From Phymatolithon calcareum (taxonomy: Eukaryota; Rhodophyta; Florideophyceae; Hapalidiales), in assembly GCA_977006965.1 (NCBI GenBank), contig OZ345364.1, positions 992,001-1,056,000 on the forward strand: a stretch of 64,000 bases of DNA. The letters run 5' to 3'. The translations under genes and the position numbers were made by a program. Numbering within the stretch: position 1 is the stretch's first letter; every line of letters begins with the position of its first letter. Under the pieces are notes generated by a model. It was not told where the DNA came from. It searched no databases and saw only the letters and a list, made by a program, of their open reading frames with translations. Positions 53,750 through 63,840 of the stretch are shown here, piece by piece.

Positions 53750-54150
53750 TATGTGGAGCTCAAGGTAAGTAGAAGAAGGAGAACGGTGGTGAGGCGGGAG
53801 GTTTCTTGTTGGCGGACATACTGTTCGTACATAAATTGCTCCGGAGACAAAGTCGAAGGAGAAAAACGACTGGAAGCAGAAAAGGCGCTAGATGAGCTCT
53901 TACCATTTAGCAAGACACTCATAGAACGCATGGAGAACGTAAAAGGCCTGTATTGATTCGCAGAAGGCAAGTCAAAAAGCGTGCAAGCCCAAGCACCAAC
54001 AACCCCGTAGAGGACTGAGATAGAATTACTTTAAATCCTGAGTTTTACCGTCTGCAATTCTGGTGAACGTTTGTGAGCTGCACAAAGGTAGGTAGCATCA
54101 GAGGAAGCCTTGCCCATATCTTCGGAAGTCTGTGGGGCAAAATAAAGTCG
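53750..54150 (+). pseudogene. Coiled-coil family gene, 3' remnant
   Basis: The coil end EGEKRLEAEKALDELLPFSK with LIERMENVKGLY (53850-53956) is followed by the STNN remnant and the family 3' sequence with AATAAA at 54141-54146. The upstream half differs from 37609-37941, so the 5' part is lost or replaced. Confidence 0.5.
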
Positions 54151-54243
54151 AATTAAAAAAGTATTATATGTGGACGGCTTGAGTGAACGTACTGTAAATT
54201 CATGCCGGCTTTATCTGTGCTGAACGAGCAATTTCTTTCACCT

Positions 54244-54303
54244 AACCTTTTGCCACTTTAGTCGTGTGCCCAGCTGCGCATACGACTAAAGTGGGAAAAG
54301 GTT
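54244..54303. other. Hairpin, 22-bp arms
   Basis: AACCTTTTGCCACTTTAGTC... pairs with 54282-54303 with one mismatch; loop 16 bases. Confidence 0.75.
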
Positions 54304-54776
54304 CTGCTCGTTGCAGAAATTCAATAAATCCACGATCAGCCAAATTTTAGAAGCCTGAAGTCGAAGTTTCTGAAGAGGACTATTCTTCAATGTGAAGTTA
54401 TTTTCAAAAAAACTTGCAGTTCTTCTTCTTCTTCTTCCATACAACGCAATAACCCACTAACGTGAGCCTGTGATAATCTGACTCTTGTTGCGATCTCTCT
54501 ATAGTGGCTCCTGTGTAAAAATCATGTAAAGCGCATCAATGCCCTGAAGGGAATTATCAGGGGCTAAAAGACCTGGGAATCCAAGCGGAAGGACTAGCGA
54601 CTACGAAAAACACAGAAATATAAAAGGCTCTCGTGCAATGCAGAGAGGCGTACGTAATACATCTCACGTAATGGACAAGCTCATTTGAAGCGCCGATCAA
54701 CCAAGCGGAGGGCCTGTTCTATTCCGTTGTTTTCGGTAGCTACGCGAAACGACTACGCGCTCGACTGCGAGCTCCT

Positions 54777-54992
54777 TTGCAGAGTTATGAGTTATGCGAC
54801 CTAAGATCCGAAGAGCACAACTTGGGAGAGCACCTCGCACTCATGCTTTTGTGTGAGAAGGACGAAATCGAGAAGACAACGCATTTCGTAGGAAAAGACG
54901 CGGACATGCAGCATAGGGAGAAGGATATCCGCTACCTGCAGGAGCACAAGCTGCTACGAGAGAGTGCCGAGCTAGCATTAAGCCGATTGTGA
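54777..54992 (+). CDS. Coiled-coil family, N-terminal type piece
   Basis: 71 codons: LGEHLALMLLCEKDEIEK, DMQHREKDIRYLQEHKLL. Matches the decayed piece at 35023-35218. A second frame (55127-55321: LGLGKESGNLYNIMNKYN, KIFGRRNKNGDVICLGNR) follows, then a 3' region with CTCTGGTGTTGG and GTTGAGGGC, as in R3. Probably one decayed gene. Confidence 0.4.
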   Translation: MQSYELCDLRSEEHNLGEHLALMLLCEKDEIEKTTHFVGKDADMQHREKDIRYLQEHKLLRESAELALSRL

Positions 54993-55543
54993 CCCCCAAA
55001 ACATGAGAGCCTCCGCCGACATAGAGCATTAACCGAAGAGGAAGAAGAAAACGAGAGAAAAACAATGACGATGCCAGCGCGAAAACAAACCCTGTCGTTC
55101 AAATTCGATCCAGGAAGCACCGACTATTGCATTCAAATGACTCTATCGTCGCTTCCCCCCACGAAAACCAGAGTCTTACATTGAAGATTCAACTAGGTCT
55201 CGGAAAAGAGTCTGGAAATCTCTACAACATAATGAACAAGTACAACGGTAGAAAGATCTTTGGAAGAAGAAACAAAAACGGAGATGTGATCTGTTTGGGA
55301 AACAGGATGGCAGTGCGCTGAGAAACTAGGCACAGGAAGATTCTCTGGTGTTGGCGAATGCCGGCGTTGAGGGCTTCTAAATTTTAAGTTTTAAAAACGT
55401 ACAATTTCTACCTGTAAAAATTGTTCATTCATCTGGACAATATCACCTTCGTATGCATTGGGCACATTTCTTGATCAAGATCCTGTCGTTTGGCGGTAAC
55501 TTGTACTGTGGAACGTTATTGAGCCAAGGCATTTCTTGCCGTA

Positions 55544-56086
55544 TTATTTCATATTCAGTCGCTTAACTTCAGGGCGATCAACATTGCTATAAAGCGCGTA
55601 ATTTGTCAACTTATTCGGCTTACTCATGTTCAAACCTGGTACGCCTTAGTCCAAATGCTGCAAAAGTCCTGAACAACAGAGTTTCCTCCCTCCGCAGAAA
55701 TCCGATCATTATCTTCGTGTCCGGGGCGCCATTACAAACTTCAAGCACTGCAGCATACAACTTTTCCATGGGGATGTAAAAAAAAGGCGGATTAAAGACA
55801 ACGACTCGTAACGGACGACCGTCGCCAGCGTCAACTGGCTCCGGGGCAAGCAAATCCCAGTACCAGAACTTTGGCAGATACACGAAACGAGTATCGATAT
55901 CCTCAAGCACTTCATCGAGTCCGGAATAATGAAGGGCTTGTGAGAGTGAGGGTGCGGCAAGGCAACAACAATCGCCAGCAACTGTAAAGAGTGTAGTAGT
56001 CCGGAGACTGTTTTTCTCTCGAGATCGCGACTCTCTGTGAAACCGTCAGCGAGCAATGAGCTAGATGCAACTTTGCTTTCAGTCAT
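55544..56086 (-). pseudogene. EEF1AKMT1-like (N6AMT2-type) methyltransferase, frameshifted
   Basis: Class I SAM methyltransferase of the family that methylates eEF1A lysine. ATG at 56086, then about 35 codons. In the next frame CCCLAAPSLSQAL matches the IACVSAPSV strand, EDIDTRFVYLPKFWYWD the following acidic-loop region, and VVVFNPPFFYI the catalytic [DN]PPF motif. A further one-base shift near 55627 leads to NKLTNYALYSNVD, which matches the family C-terminal LANEFxCYxNY, ending TAA at 55544-55546. Total about 180 codons against about 214 in animals. Two frame changes point to decay, unless tiny introns or sequence errors explain them. Confidence 0.65.
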
Positions 56087-56398
56087 TTCTCTATTTAAGG
56101 AATCTCTTGTTTAGCGTGTGTCAAGCTATTCGTAGTTGGTCCCGTGAACATTCTCCAGCCTTGCCAGGATTTTCTTTTATGGCGAGCATAGCCCTAACGT
56201 GCTCGGTATTGCGGTGCTTCGTGAAGGGACGTTGTTGCCAACGTTGGAAAGGAAGTTAATTTTTTGCATTCTTTTTGCTGTTGCGCACGAGAAGACAGCT
56301 CATTGCAAATGCTCGAAAAGCAATCGTCAAACTATCCGGACGATGATCACAAGATACTCTTATACCATTGCCGTATCATTCCAGAAAGTCCCATAGAG

Positions 56399-56725
56399 CA
56401 AAGCATTGGAAAAAATAATTGCTATTGTAATTATTTAAATTATTGTTCCAATAATTTATTCCTGAGTCTCGCATATTTATTGTATTTATTAAGATCGTCG
56501 TGGTTGCGACAATTATTGTATCGGACTCCTCATTTTTTCGATCCGGTTATTCTATCGCGACAGAAAGTAGCAAGAAGGATCCAATAATTCGGGGAATAAC
56601 CAGTTATTTATACCTCGCTGAACTTGAATACAATAATTTATTGCTTCTGCGTTCAACAATAAATTATTTATTCTCGACACTTTTCGAGAAAAGAATAAAA
56701 ATAAATAAATAATTCCAATGCTTTG
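56399..56725. mobile_element. hAT-like MITE, 327 bp, copy 2 (reverse)
   Basis: Same length and near-identical sequence to 9384-9710, opposite orientation. Flanked by its own 8-base target duplication CCATAGAG (56391-56398, 56726-56733). Confidence 0.92.
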
Positions 56726-56733
56726 CCATAGAG

Positions 56734-57122
56734 TGTCTCCGAGCAATCATCCCAATCAGTCTGCCCTCTTCACAGAGCCTTCGAAGATCGGTGTTTTCTC
56801 GTGGGAAGGCGAAGCGTTGGGACGTCCCACCCATTTGTTCCCCACGCTTCAGTATTGTTTTCTGTTTCTATAATATTATATATCCGAAGGACTTTGTCAA
56901 ATTCCCCTGGCACTTCTGGTAGTGGCATTGACCTAGTTTCTCTCTTCAATAAGGCCCAACAAATTTACTAGCAATCAAAACCTGTAATATAGCCCATGAT
57001 TCACGATCAAGTCAAGATCCGTTCGTTTCTGTCCAGTAATCTTTACTCCCTGCACTCCACTGTTCTACCTTAAAAGCAGATCGTACACAACAGGAGCTAT
57101 TCCGGCCACTTCGAGCAGCTCA
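56734..57122. other. No gene recognised
   Basis: Nothing beyond short frames. 56087-56390 is likewise without a recognised gene. Confidence 0.4.
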
Positions 57123-57844
57123 ATGATGTGGACATTACTGAAATCGCGCCGTCGTTGCGGAACTAGTCTCTTACCCCGCGAGTTCAATTACGCATCGCCT
57201 TTGGAACTTCACCCATCCGTGCGGGCCGAAGACAAGGCCGCACATAGCCGCGACGGCATCACGCCGGAGCTTCGGTTGGACCTGACGAGTAACGCTGTAA
57301 TTGATTTCCACCAGGGCACATTCCGCTGCCTTCTCCCAACTCCAGACCCGTAACGGACACCGTAACCGAAACACCAGCGCTTGCAACAGGTGACGTCTCC
57401 GCCGCGCTGGCGAGATTGTTCGTGGTGGCCACAGCGCAGGGCGAAATTCCAGGCATGTACAGTGTGGTCTTCTCGTCTGTGACTCACGCAGGAGGGCCGC
57501 CCCGCGAGCCCCTGCGTGGAATTCCTGTGTATGCACTCATCGCTCGAGCGATGATGGCGGGAGCAGCAGTGCGACCTGACTCGTTAGAAATCTTCTTTTG
57601 TCATGACTAGGGCGGCAGGGAGTCCGGAGAGATGAATATGCATTCCCGGAGGCAATTGTGGCGCAGAAGAAGGCCGCGCGTATCGAAGGTTGTTGGGAAA
57701 GCGGTGATTCGGTTTGATATGACTCTAAGGGCAAGGGAGGGCGTTGAAACAGAATGCGAGCTCAAGGTTGTTGCGCCGGACGGGAGCAAGTTGCGGGAGA
57801 AGTGCGTCATGCAGGTTGCATACACTGTGCACAGAGAGAAATGA
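57123..57844 (+). pseudogene. Possible degraded gene, unrecognised
   Basis: Coding-like pieces on the plus strand: 57123-57353 (FNYASPLELHPSVRAEDK, LRLDLTSNAVIDFHQGTF), a frame from about 57305 to 57610 (LARLFVVATAQGEIPGMY), and, in the same frame after a TAG, 57632-57844 (VIRFDMTLRAREGVETEC, LKVVAPDGSKLREKCVMQ). GC-rich minus-strand frames overlap, so strand assignment is uncertain. Introns would also explain the breaks. Confidence 0.3.
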
Positions 57845-58374
57845 AAATTTTTGTTTAATAGATACCATCGCATCTGCGCGCGCAGAGAGAGTGGGAGTTT
57901 GAAAAAGGGGGACGGCTCAATTGTATAAACGACAATTGGACAGTGGATTTCAGTTGGATGAGATAGACATTGATCACTTCAGGGCAATAGGATTTCAACA
58001 GTTCATTGCTTCTATGTCGTTACAGGCACATTGTCTTCGATACTATTCAGGCTAGTCTACCTGCTCGATGTTGAAGCCGGTCTTTACATATTGAACAAGT
58101 CGGACACGAAGAGAGAGGGAGTGAGCGTGATTTCCACAATCACAAATAGAGAGATTCCTCGCTGCGCAGCTCCACTCAAACCTCAACGTTTTCATATTCA
58201 TGCTCTGCGTTCGCCAATTACCAGCGTAGCCAATTGGACATCAATGACGCGACGCCTGTTCAATGTGAGAGATTCACAGGCACCTCTGCACCTTCCCCGA
58301 AAACAAGTCCTATTGCGCCATTCACGTTTCCCTCCTTCCCCTAAGAACAGCAACACCTAATACACCAAATCCCT
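57845..58374. other. No gene recognised
   Basis: Region downstream of the TRIC-like gene; a plus-strand 109-codon frame (58031-58360) lacks motifs. Confidence 0.4.
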
Positions 58375-59403
58375 TCAGCGTCCCTTCCGCTGTCTGAGAC
58401 TGCCAGTTTTATTCGACTCCACCCCTGGCGTCCGCGGACTGGAGCGCGGCTTCTTCGGGGGTCCCTCCCTCCTTGAATTCGCCGGCTGCGACGTATCAGA
58501 AACTGCCGAAGTCGTCGGAGTCGCACCGACACCCTGCTCCCCCTGATCGACGCGAGCAACAGCGTACAAAATAGTTTCAACAAAGTAAAGCGGATTGATA
58601 TGTCTTCCCACAAGCGCCTCAACCGCCGCATGTCCACACAGCGCCATCGATATAGCAAAGCGAGCCTCCTGACGCGGCACGACGTTTCGCAGAGGTATTT
58701 GCAGTCCACGCATGACACCGTCCGGATCCGTGGCGATATAGTACATCGCGGCCGCCAGATACGCACTCTTGAACCCCCAGCCCGGTCGCGACAGCTCGCT
58801 GGGTGCCTTAGAACCCAGTCGCAATTTGCGTTCAAATGCCACGAAGAGCGAGCCGCCGGACCCCGCGATACCACCAAGCACAATGGCACCGGTCGCCGCG
58901 CCAGGGAAACGGGCGACAAAAGTGTCGACAAAAGAGAAGATCGACCTTGCCTTTGCCGCCATAGCGCCGAATGCGAGCACGGCGCGAACGGGGCGCAGCG
59001 ACAGGAAGGAGCGCAGCAGGGGGAGCGTGTGCACTAGATACCATGCGGTGAATACGTAACATAGCATGAAGTTCGAACCGGTGGTGAAAAGCGGAGGTGG
59101 TGCACCGGAGAAAACGTGTGCGAGTGTTCCGCCGCCGAATGCGGCGAATGTGGTGAGAACTAGCGATTTAAACCAGAAGTGACGGCCGTTGCCGGGTTTG
59201 TGAATTTGCGTCGCCGCAAAGAGACAGTGGAAGATTATGAGCACAGGCACTACTGGAACCTCTAGCAGAAACCAGCGAAGGAACGAATGTACATCGTGGA
59301 TCGAGGACTGTGAGTAGGAGGCGGAGATTGAGGTGAAGGCGGTTGTGCCAAGGTTCTGATAGCTTGAGAGAACCTTGCGGAGTTTCGCGGTCTCGACTAC
59401 CAT
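58375..59403 (-). CDS. TRIC-like (TMEM38) trimeric intracellular cation channel
   Basis: 342 residues from the ATG at 59403; upstream codons in frame have no other ATG. TRIC channels are trimeric K+ channels of ER/SR membranes that balance charge during calcium release. Landmarks: about seven hydrophobic segments, the glycine kink TTFAAFGGGTLAHVFSGAPP (GGG at 90-92), FMLCYVFTAWYLVH (112-125), and the second glycine motif GIAGSGGSLFVAFE (178-191), which pair in the pore. The C-terminus is a Lys/Arg/Ser/Pro-rich tail, as in animal TRICs. The length fits (animal about 300). Single exon, divergent from no close neighbour. Confidence 0.8.
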   Translation of the reverse strand: MVVETAKLRKVLSSYQNLGTTAFTSISASYSQSSIHDVHSFLRWFLLEVPVVPVLIIFHCLFAATQIHKPGNGRHFWFKSLVLTTFAAFGGGTLAHVFSGAPPPLFTTGSNFMLCYVFTAWYLVHTLPLLRSFLSLRPVRAVLAFGAMAAKARSIFSFVDTFVARFPGAATGAIVLGGIAGSGGSLFVAFERKLRLGSKAPSELSRPGWGFKSAYLAAAMYYIATDPDGVMRGLQIPLRNVVPRQEARFAISMALCGHAAVEALVGRHINPLYFVETILYAVARVDQGEQGVGATPTTSAVSDTSQPANSRREGPPKKPRSSPRTPGVESNKTGSLRQRKGR

Positions 59404-59732
59404 GGCGCGACGGTGGGTGGCAGGATCGGCGGAGAGGACTGAAGATTGATCGCACTTCGGCGTCTGCACAGCAGAGGATAACGGTCGGCCAAGGGTGAGA
59501 GAGCGGATGCTGCGTACAGATGTGGATGTGTGGAGGTTGATCGAATTTGGATGGGTGCGTTGTCTGCAAGAATGATGAAATTTTGTAATATTTTAGTCGG
59601 GGATAAATGAGATAGTGATCATCATAGTACTGCTCTCATACACATGAATAATAAATAATCCTCACAGCCACTGTTGATGTCGATCGAGCAAGCTCGCCGA
59701 TAACTTAGGTAGATAAACTCCCATCTGCTCAC
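59404..59732. other. Intergenic
   Basis: Between two minus-strand genes; upstream of TRIC-like and downstream of the CAP gene. No motif identified. Confidence 0.5.
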
Positions 59733-60440
59733 TCACTCCTTAATGCAAATTTTGTAACACTTCTGCCCGCGACTCCCTTCCACATTCGAAATGCTCGTGC
59801 GGCGCAAGTCCTTCTCCCCACTCTCCTTCTCCTTCTCCTCCTCATTCCCCACCTCATCCTCCCCGTCATCCTCCTCCTCCCCGTCCTCCCCATCCGGAAC
59901 AGGCACAGCGGAATACGTCCCCTTCTGACCCATCCTCCCCCTCCGTCTCCTCCCCGCCCGACATTTCCTCGACGCGTCCTTATCATCAACCCTTCCAAAA
60001 GTCTGCGTGCACCACACGCGCCCATCACGCTGCAAGGCAGCAAAAGCCATAGAATGCGCCTGTGCGAGTAAATTCGCCCGATGCGGCGGCGACTCAATCC
60101 ACAACTGCACGCACATCGCCACCCAGTCGCCCTCGACGTCGTGGTGCATGGCAACGTTCTCCGCAAACAAACTCTGCCCGCACCCCGCGTGAACGCCCTC
60201 AAAGTCCTGGTGGAAGAGCGCGTTGCGCCGCATCATGGCGACCGAATGCTGCCGCGCGTTCCGCTGCAGGGGACCGGGCGCGGCCAGCAGGGCGGGGTGG
60301 CCCGACTGACGCCGGTAGTTGTTGGTCAGGTGAAGGGCGCGCGCGCCAAAGCAGGTGGCGTCGTTTGGCGCGCATTGCGCGTGCGAGAGGGAGATGGTTG
60401 CGAGGAGCGTCAGTAAGCGCAATAGGCAGATGAATGCCAT
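59733..60440 (-). CDS. CAP/SCP-domain secreted protein
   Basis: 235 residues from the ATG at 60440, chosen because it gives a clean signal peptide (MAFICLLRLLTLLATISLSH, cleavage after about residue 21). The CAP domain follows: ALHLTNNYRRQSGHPAL (helix 1), H65 region, SLFAENVAM (the GENVA-like motif with Glu94), WIESPPHRANLL (117-125 with His120). The Cys pairs CAPNDATC and CGQS/CVQL/CTQTF suggest disulphides. A basic stretch (RAGRRRRGRM) and an acidic tail with Lys (188-210) follow. Secreted or wall-associated PR-1-like protein; activity unknown. Confidence 0.85.
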   Translation of the reverse strand: MAFICLLRLLTLLATISLSHAQCAPNDATCFGARALHLTNNYRRQSGHPALLAAPGPLQRNARQHSVAMMRRNALFHQDFEGVHAGCGQSLFAENVAMHHDVEGDWVAMCVQLWIESPPHRANLLAQAHSMAFAALQRDGRVWCTQTFGRVDDKDASRKCRAGRRRRGRMGQKGTYSAVPVPDGEDGEEEDDGEDEVGNEEEKEKESGEKDLRRTSISNVEGSRGQKCYKICIKE

Positions 60441-61438
60441 TTTCTTCCTGGGTTGGTTTCCGGATGTTGGCTTTTGTTGCGGGAATGCGCTACGCGACAC
60501 AGATGTGGACGCATTATAGCGGTCTAGAATTGCACTTTGGTGGACGTGAAGGATGGGACGTCACTGCAGCATGGTGCGATGGGAAGACGTCGCATTGCGA
60601 TTCGCGTCCGCTTGGTTGATGCAGTTATTCACGTTGGTAATGACGGTGGCATGTTGCTGGTTGTATGCGCAACTTAGTAAGGTATTCACATGCTGGTTGT
60701 CGCCTTCCCTTGGCACTCAGCGGCTTTGGCAAATTTTCTTGATCGATGAATTGGTTCTTGTCGGCTGATGGACGGTGAACAAACGATTTTCGTGCAGTGA
60801 ATAGGCTTCTGCTGAGGGCTTGCGATAGCTGTCTTTGTGCTTTCAATTTTGCAGGTGGTATTCGTAAATGCAACGCGCATCTAAAGGGGCACAAGCAGAA
60901 ATGCTATCTTCACTGAAGAAGAAAAGCTATTGAGGTCAAGAGTATGCTGCTGACGTGAGCTCCAATATCTGAACGGACAATAGTCTTTAGGGTCTTTGTC
61001 AGGCTGCGACGTTGTCCCCGTTTTACTGTGGGCATTTGCCACCCTGGTCTCTGGGCAGGTAGACTTTGGCACATAAAGCGCACACAGCGTCAGTGTGTCT
61101 CCGGAGGTTTCCCCCCGTCATGTTATCGACATCAATTTTCTACGGCTTATACACGTCTATTTTTGCCGTGGTTCCGGCACTTTTGGCTATGAATGCTCCG
61201 CAGAGATGGTTGATGTCTAGCCCCATCTAAACACACACCATATGCTCGCCCTGCAAGAAACGCTCGGCTGTCAAAATATGTATGCCTATTGCCCGATGCA
61301 TTAAGACCGCGGTGGCCGAGTTTCGCTGTCCAAGCGTGACCTGCTATCGGCAATACGATCTTCATCTTCCTTCTGACCATCTTCTACTTGGCTTTTTTGC
61401 CGCCGAGAACGACGTCGTGAATTCTTAGGATTGCTCCT
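60441..61438. other. No gene recognised
   Basis: Upstream region of the CAP gene. Short frames only. Confidence 0.45.
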
Positions 61439-61816
61439 CTAACAATCGTTCGAGGTCGCACCACATTCCCATACTTTGCAAGATAGGTTCTCGAAACTAA
61501 CATACTCAGCTATCCGCAGACCCTTTTTCCAATCGGTCCCCCGACAGTACGACATGGATGTAACGGACGGGCTCCATCTGCAGGACAAAGTATCGACGCC
61601 TTGTAGGCTTGACAGGAATTTTTCCTCAGTTACAAACCGGCATTCCGTAAGTGATGGCATTTCCACGAAGCATGTAACAACTTCCTTAATGGCGGACGTC
61701 GGCCAACATTTACGGCAAGACTCCCATTGGCTCCTTACTGTATCTCTATCCATCATCACCTGAAATTTGAATAAATACATCTCCCCATCATGGACCAGAA
61801 CTCCGCACACATGCAT
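61439..61816 (-). CDS. Hypothetical protein, divergent to the phosphatase
   Basis: 125 codons from an ATG at 61816, 57 bases from the phosphatase ATG on the other strand. Contains VLVHDGEMYLFKFQVMMD and several Cys (SCRKCWP, TCFVEM, SCKVWECG). The frame also extends without ATG into the phosphatase N-terminal region. No family recognised; could be chance. Confidence 0.25.
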   Translation of the reverse strand: MHVCGVLVHDGEMYLFKFQVMMDRDTVRSQWESCRKCWPTSAIKEVVTCFVEMPSLTECRFVTEEKFLSSLQGVDTLSCRWSPSVTSMSYCRGTDWKKGLRIAEYVSFENLSCKVWECGATSNDC

Positions 61817-61873
61817 GCGCAGCACACTTAGCTCCACGGCTGGCAACCGTCGTGTGCCGTCGCCCTCCCGCCA

Positions 61874-63067
61874 ATGCCCGACGAAGCCTCCACCCCTCTG
61901 CTGCGTCGCGCCGGCGTGTACAATGGCGCAACCCTCCGCGGCCGTGCTCGCCCGCGCTCCTCCCGCGCCGACCGCGCTCGGCACGCCGCCATCTGCATCA
62001 CACTTTCGGCCGCGCTCTCAGCTGTAGCACTAGTCACCACTGCAATGATCCTGACATTTGACGCCGGTCACTGGGGCGCGCGTCGGTATGCGCGCGCGCA
62101 AAGGTTGGCCAGCGCTTCGGCCGCAAATTGCGATGCCGGCGTGGGTGGCCACTATCTGTGGGGCCGGCCGTTGGTGTCGTATGCCATGTGTGTGCGGCAC
62201 GATGCAAAGACAGTTCTTCCGGGCGGGGGGGAGGAGTTGCGTTTTCTGGTTATTGGCGACTGGGGGCGTGACGGCATGTGCTGTCAGCGTGATGTTGCCG
62301 TGGAGATGGACAGGGTTGTGAGGGATTGGGATGCGAAGTTTGTTGTCAGTACGGGGGATAATTTTATCAAGGGGATTGAAAGTGCGGATGATGGACAGGT
62401 GGACACTTCTTGGCGTGATGTGTATCACGTGTTTGAGAATCTTGCGCCGCTCACGTGGTTCGGTGTTGTGGGAAACCGGGATTACGAGGGGGATGTCATG
62501 GCGCAGATTGAACTTGGGAAGAGGGACAGAAGGTGGCATATGCCGGGGTTGAGTTATTACGAGACGATGGATGATGTGTTCTTTGCGTTTGTGGATACTA
62601 CGCCTATGTATTATTCACCGAAGGAGATGGGACAGTTTAGGATGAACGGGACTGACGCGCGTGTCGACGAGGCGATTCAGGAACTGGATAGGAAGTTGGG
62701 GGAGAGCGGTGCAAAATGGAAATTCGTCGTTGGACACCACCCGCTGTATAGCTCCGGGCAGGACGAGAAAGATTTGCAGCGTATGCAGACACTGTTGGAA
62801 GCGGTTTTTCGCAGGCATAAGGTTGCTGCATACTTTAGCGGGCATGAACATGCGCTTCAACATTTTGTTAGCGACGATGTGCATTATTTTGTCAGTGGTG
62901 GCGGGGCAAAGTTGGGCCGTATAGGCAAGTATATGCCGGAGAATAGGTTCGCGATTGCGAGGCAGGGCTTCATGGCGGTTGCTGTGAGAGAGAAGGAGAT
63001 GGCTGTTTTCGCTATCGATATGGCTGGGGTTGTCATGTATACGGCTGTTGTGCCCCGACCAAGCTGA
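61874..63067 (+). CDS. Purple acid phosphatase, type 5-like, membrane-anchored
   Basis: 397 residues from ATG. The cytosolic basic N-terminus is followed by one TM/signal-anchor (IGNORED-free stretch AAICITLSAALSAVALVTTA, about 39-60), then a lumenal metallophosphoesterase domain. Metal-site motifs in order: GDWG (128-131), GDNF (161-164), GNRD (200-203), GHHP (287-290), GHEH (323-326). These are the five blocks of TRAP/ACP5-type enzymes that hydrolyse phosphomonoesters at a di-metal centre. Unusual: the third block is normally GNH[DE], here Arg replaces His, the residue thought to act as acid/ligand helper. SGGGAKLGRIG near the end also fits the family. The anchor suggests secretory-pathway or cell-surface location. 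Confidence 0.9.
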   Translation: MPDEASTPLLRRAGVYNGATLRGRARPRSSRADRARHAAICITLSAALSAVALVTTAMILTFDAGHWGARRYARAQRLASASAANCDAGVGGHYLWGRPLVSYAMCVRHDAKTVLPGGGEELRFLVIGDWGRDGMCCQRDVAVEMDRVVRDWDAKFVVSTGDNFIKGIESADDGQVDTSWRDVYHVFENLAPLTWFGVVGNRDYEGDVMAQIELGKRDRRWHMPGLSYYETMDDVFFAFVDTTPMYYSPKEMGQFRMNGTDARVDEAIQELDRKLGESGAKWKFVVGHHPLYSSGQDEKDLQRMQTLLEAVFRRHKVAAYFSGHEHALQHFVSDDVHYFVSGGGAKLGRIGKYMPENRFAIARQGFMAVAVREKEMAVFAIDMAGVVMYTAVVPRPS

Positions 63068-63840
63068 TTTTCGGACACGTGCATCTTTAGATGTTTTCTA
63101 GATACCCGCAATGTGTGATGAGGCGAAATTCGTCTGTTCTATGCATGGGCATGGGAAGGGCCTACAGAGAGATATCAGGAAAATTCGTTCCTCTCGCTGC
63201 TCCGTCAATTCGTGGGATCGTGATGCGTAGCTGCGATATTCGAGGAAGGGTTCGCGAGGCTGTATTCGAGCTCGCACTGAAAATTTGGCAGGATTCAATC
63301 CTGTCCGCTGCGTCTTTAGCGTGCGCATTACGCCAGATTGGATCGGCTCGCCCTGTTCCATAGTCCTATTTCCCAAGAAATGCGTTGCTGACCTGCTTGG
63401 CTCACTACTCCCAAGGGGACAGGAACAGGGGCGATGAATGTACTGATTTTGATGTCGACAATTGCGCGAGGACGCCAGTGCTAAACTCGTACCCTGAGTG
63501 AATGCACAATAAATCTGCAGGAAACCAACAGTCTCATGAAGTAATGAGCGCAACTCGAAGAAAATGTACTGTAGATTCGATCCGCATCAGAGAGCACACG
63601 GGAGGTGACTGACCCCAGTCAACACTTCCACCTGGAAGGTGTGGACAGTGAAATATTTTCTGAAAGTTAACAACTATTTTTGAATTAGATGAAATATTTT
63701 AAAAATATGAAACTATTTTTGATTTTTGAGCACAACAGTAAGCATAAGCCTGGCCAATTCTCCCACTACGTGAACCTACAATCTACCTTGGGCAGATTGG
63801 AATCGACGGCTCGCGCTTCTTGGCGTGCGCAAGAGTAGCA
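63068..63840. other. Intergenic between phosphatase and QCR9-like gene
   Basis: No gene recognised. AT-rich tract at 63650-63730 with repeated GAAATATTTT/GAAACTATTTTT words. Confidence 0.5.

Noticed and set aside
57171-57536. 121-codon minus-strand frame as a gene
   Set aside because: GC-rich shadow with no motif; the opposite strand reads more protein-like, though neither is certain.
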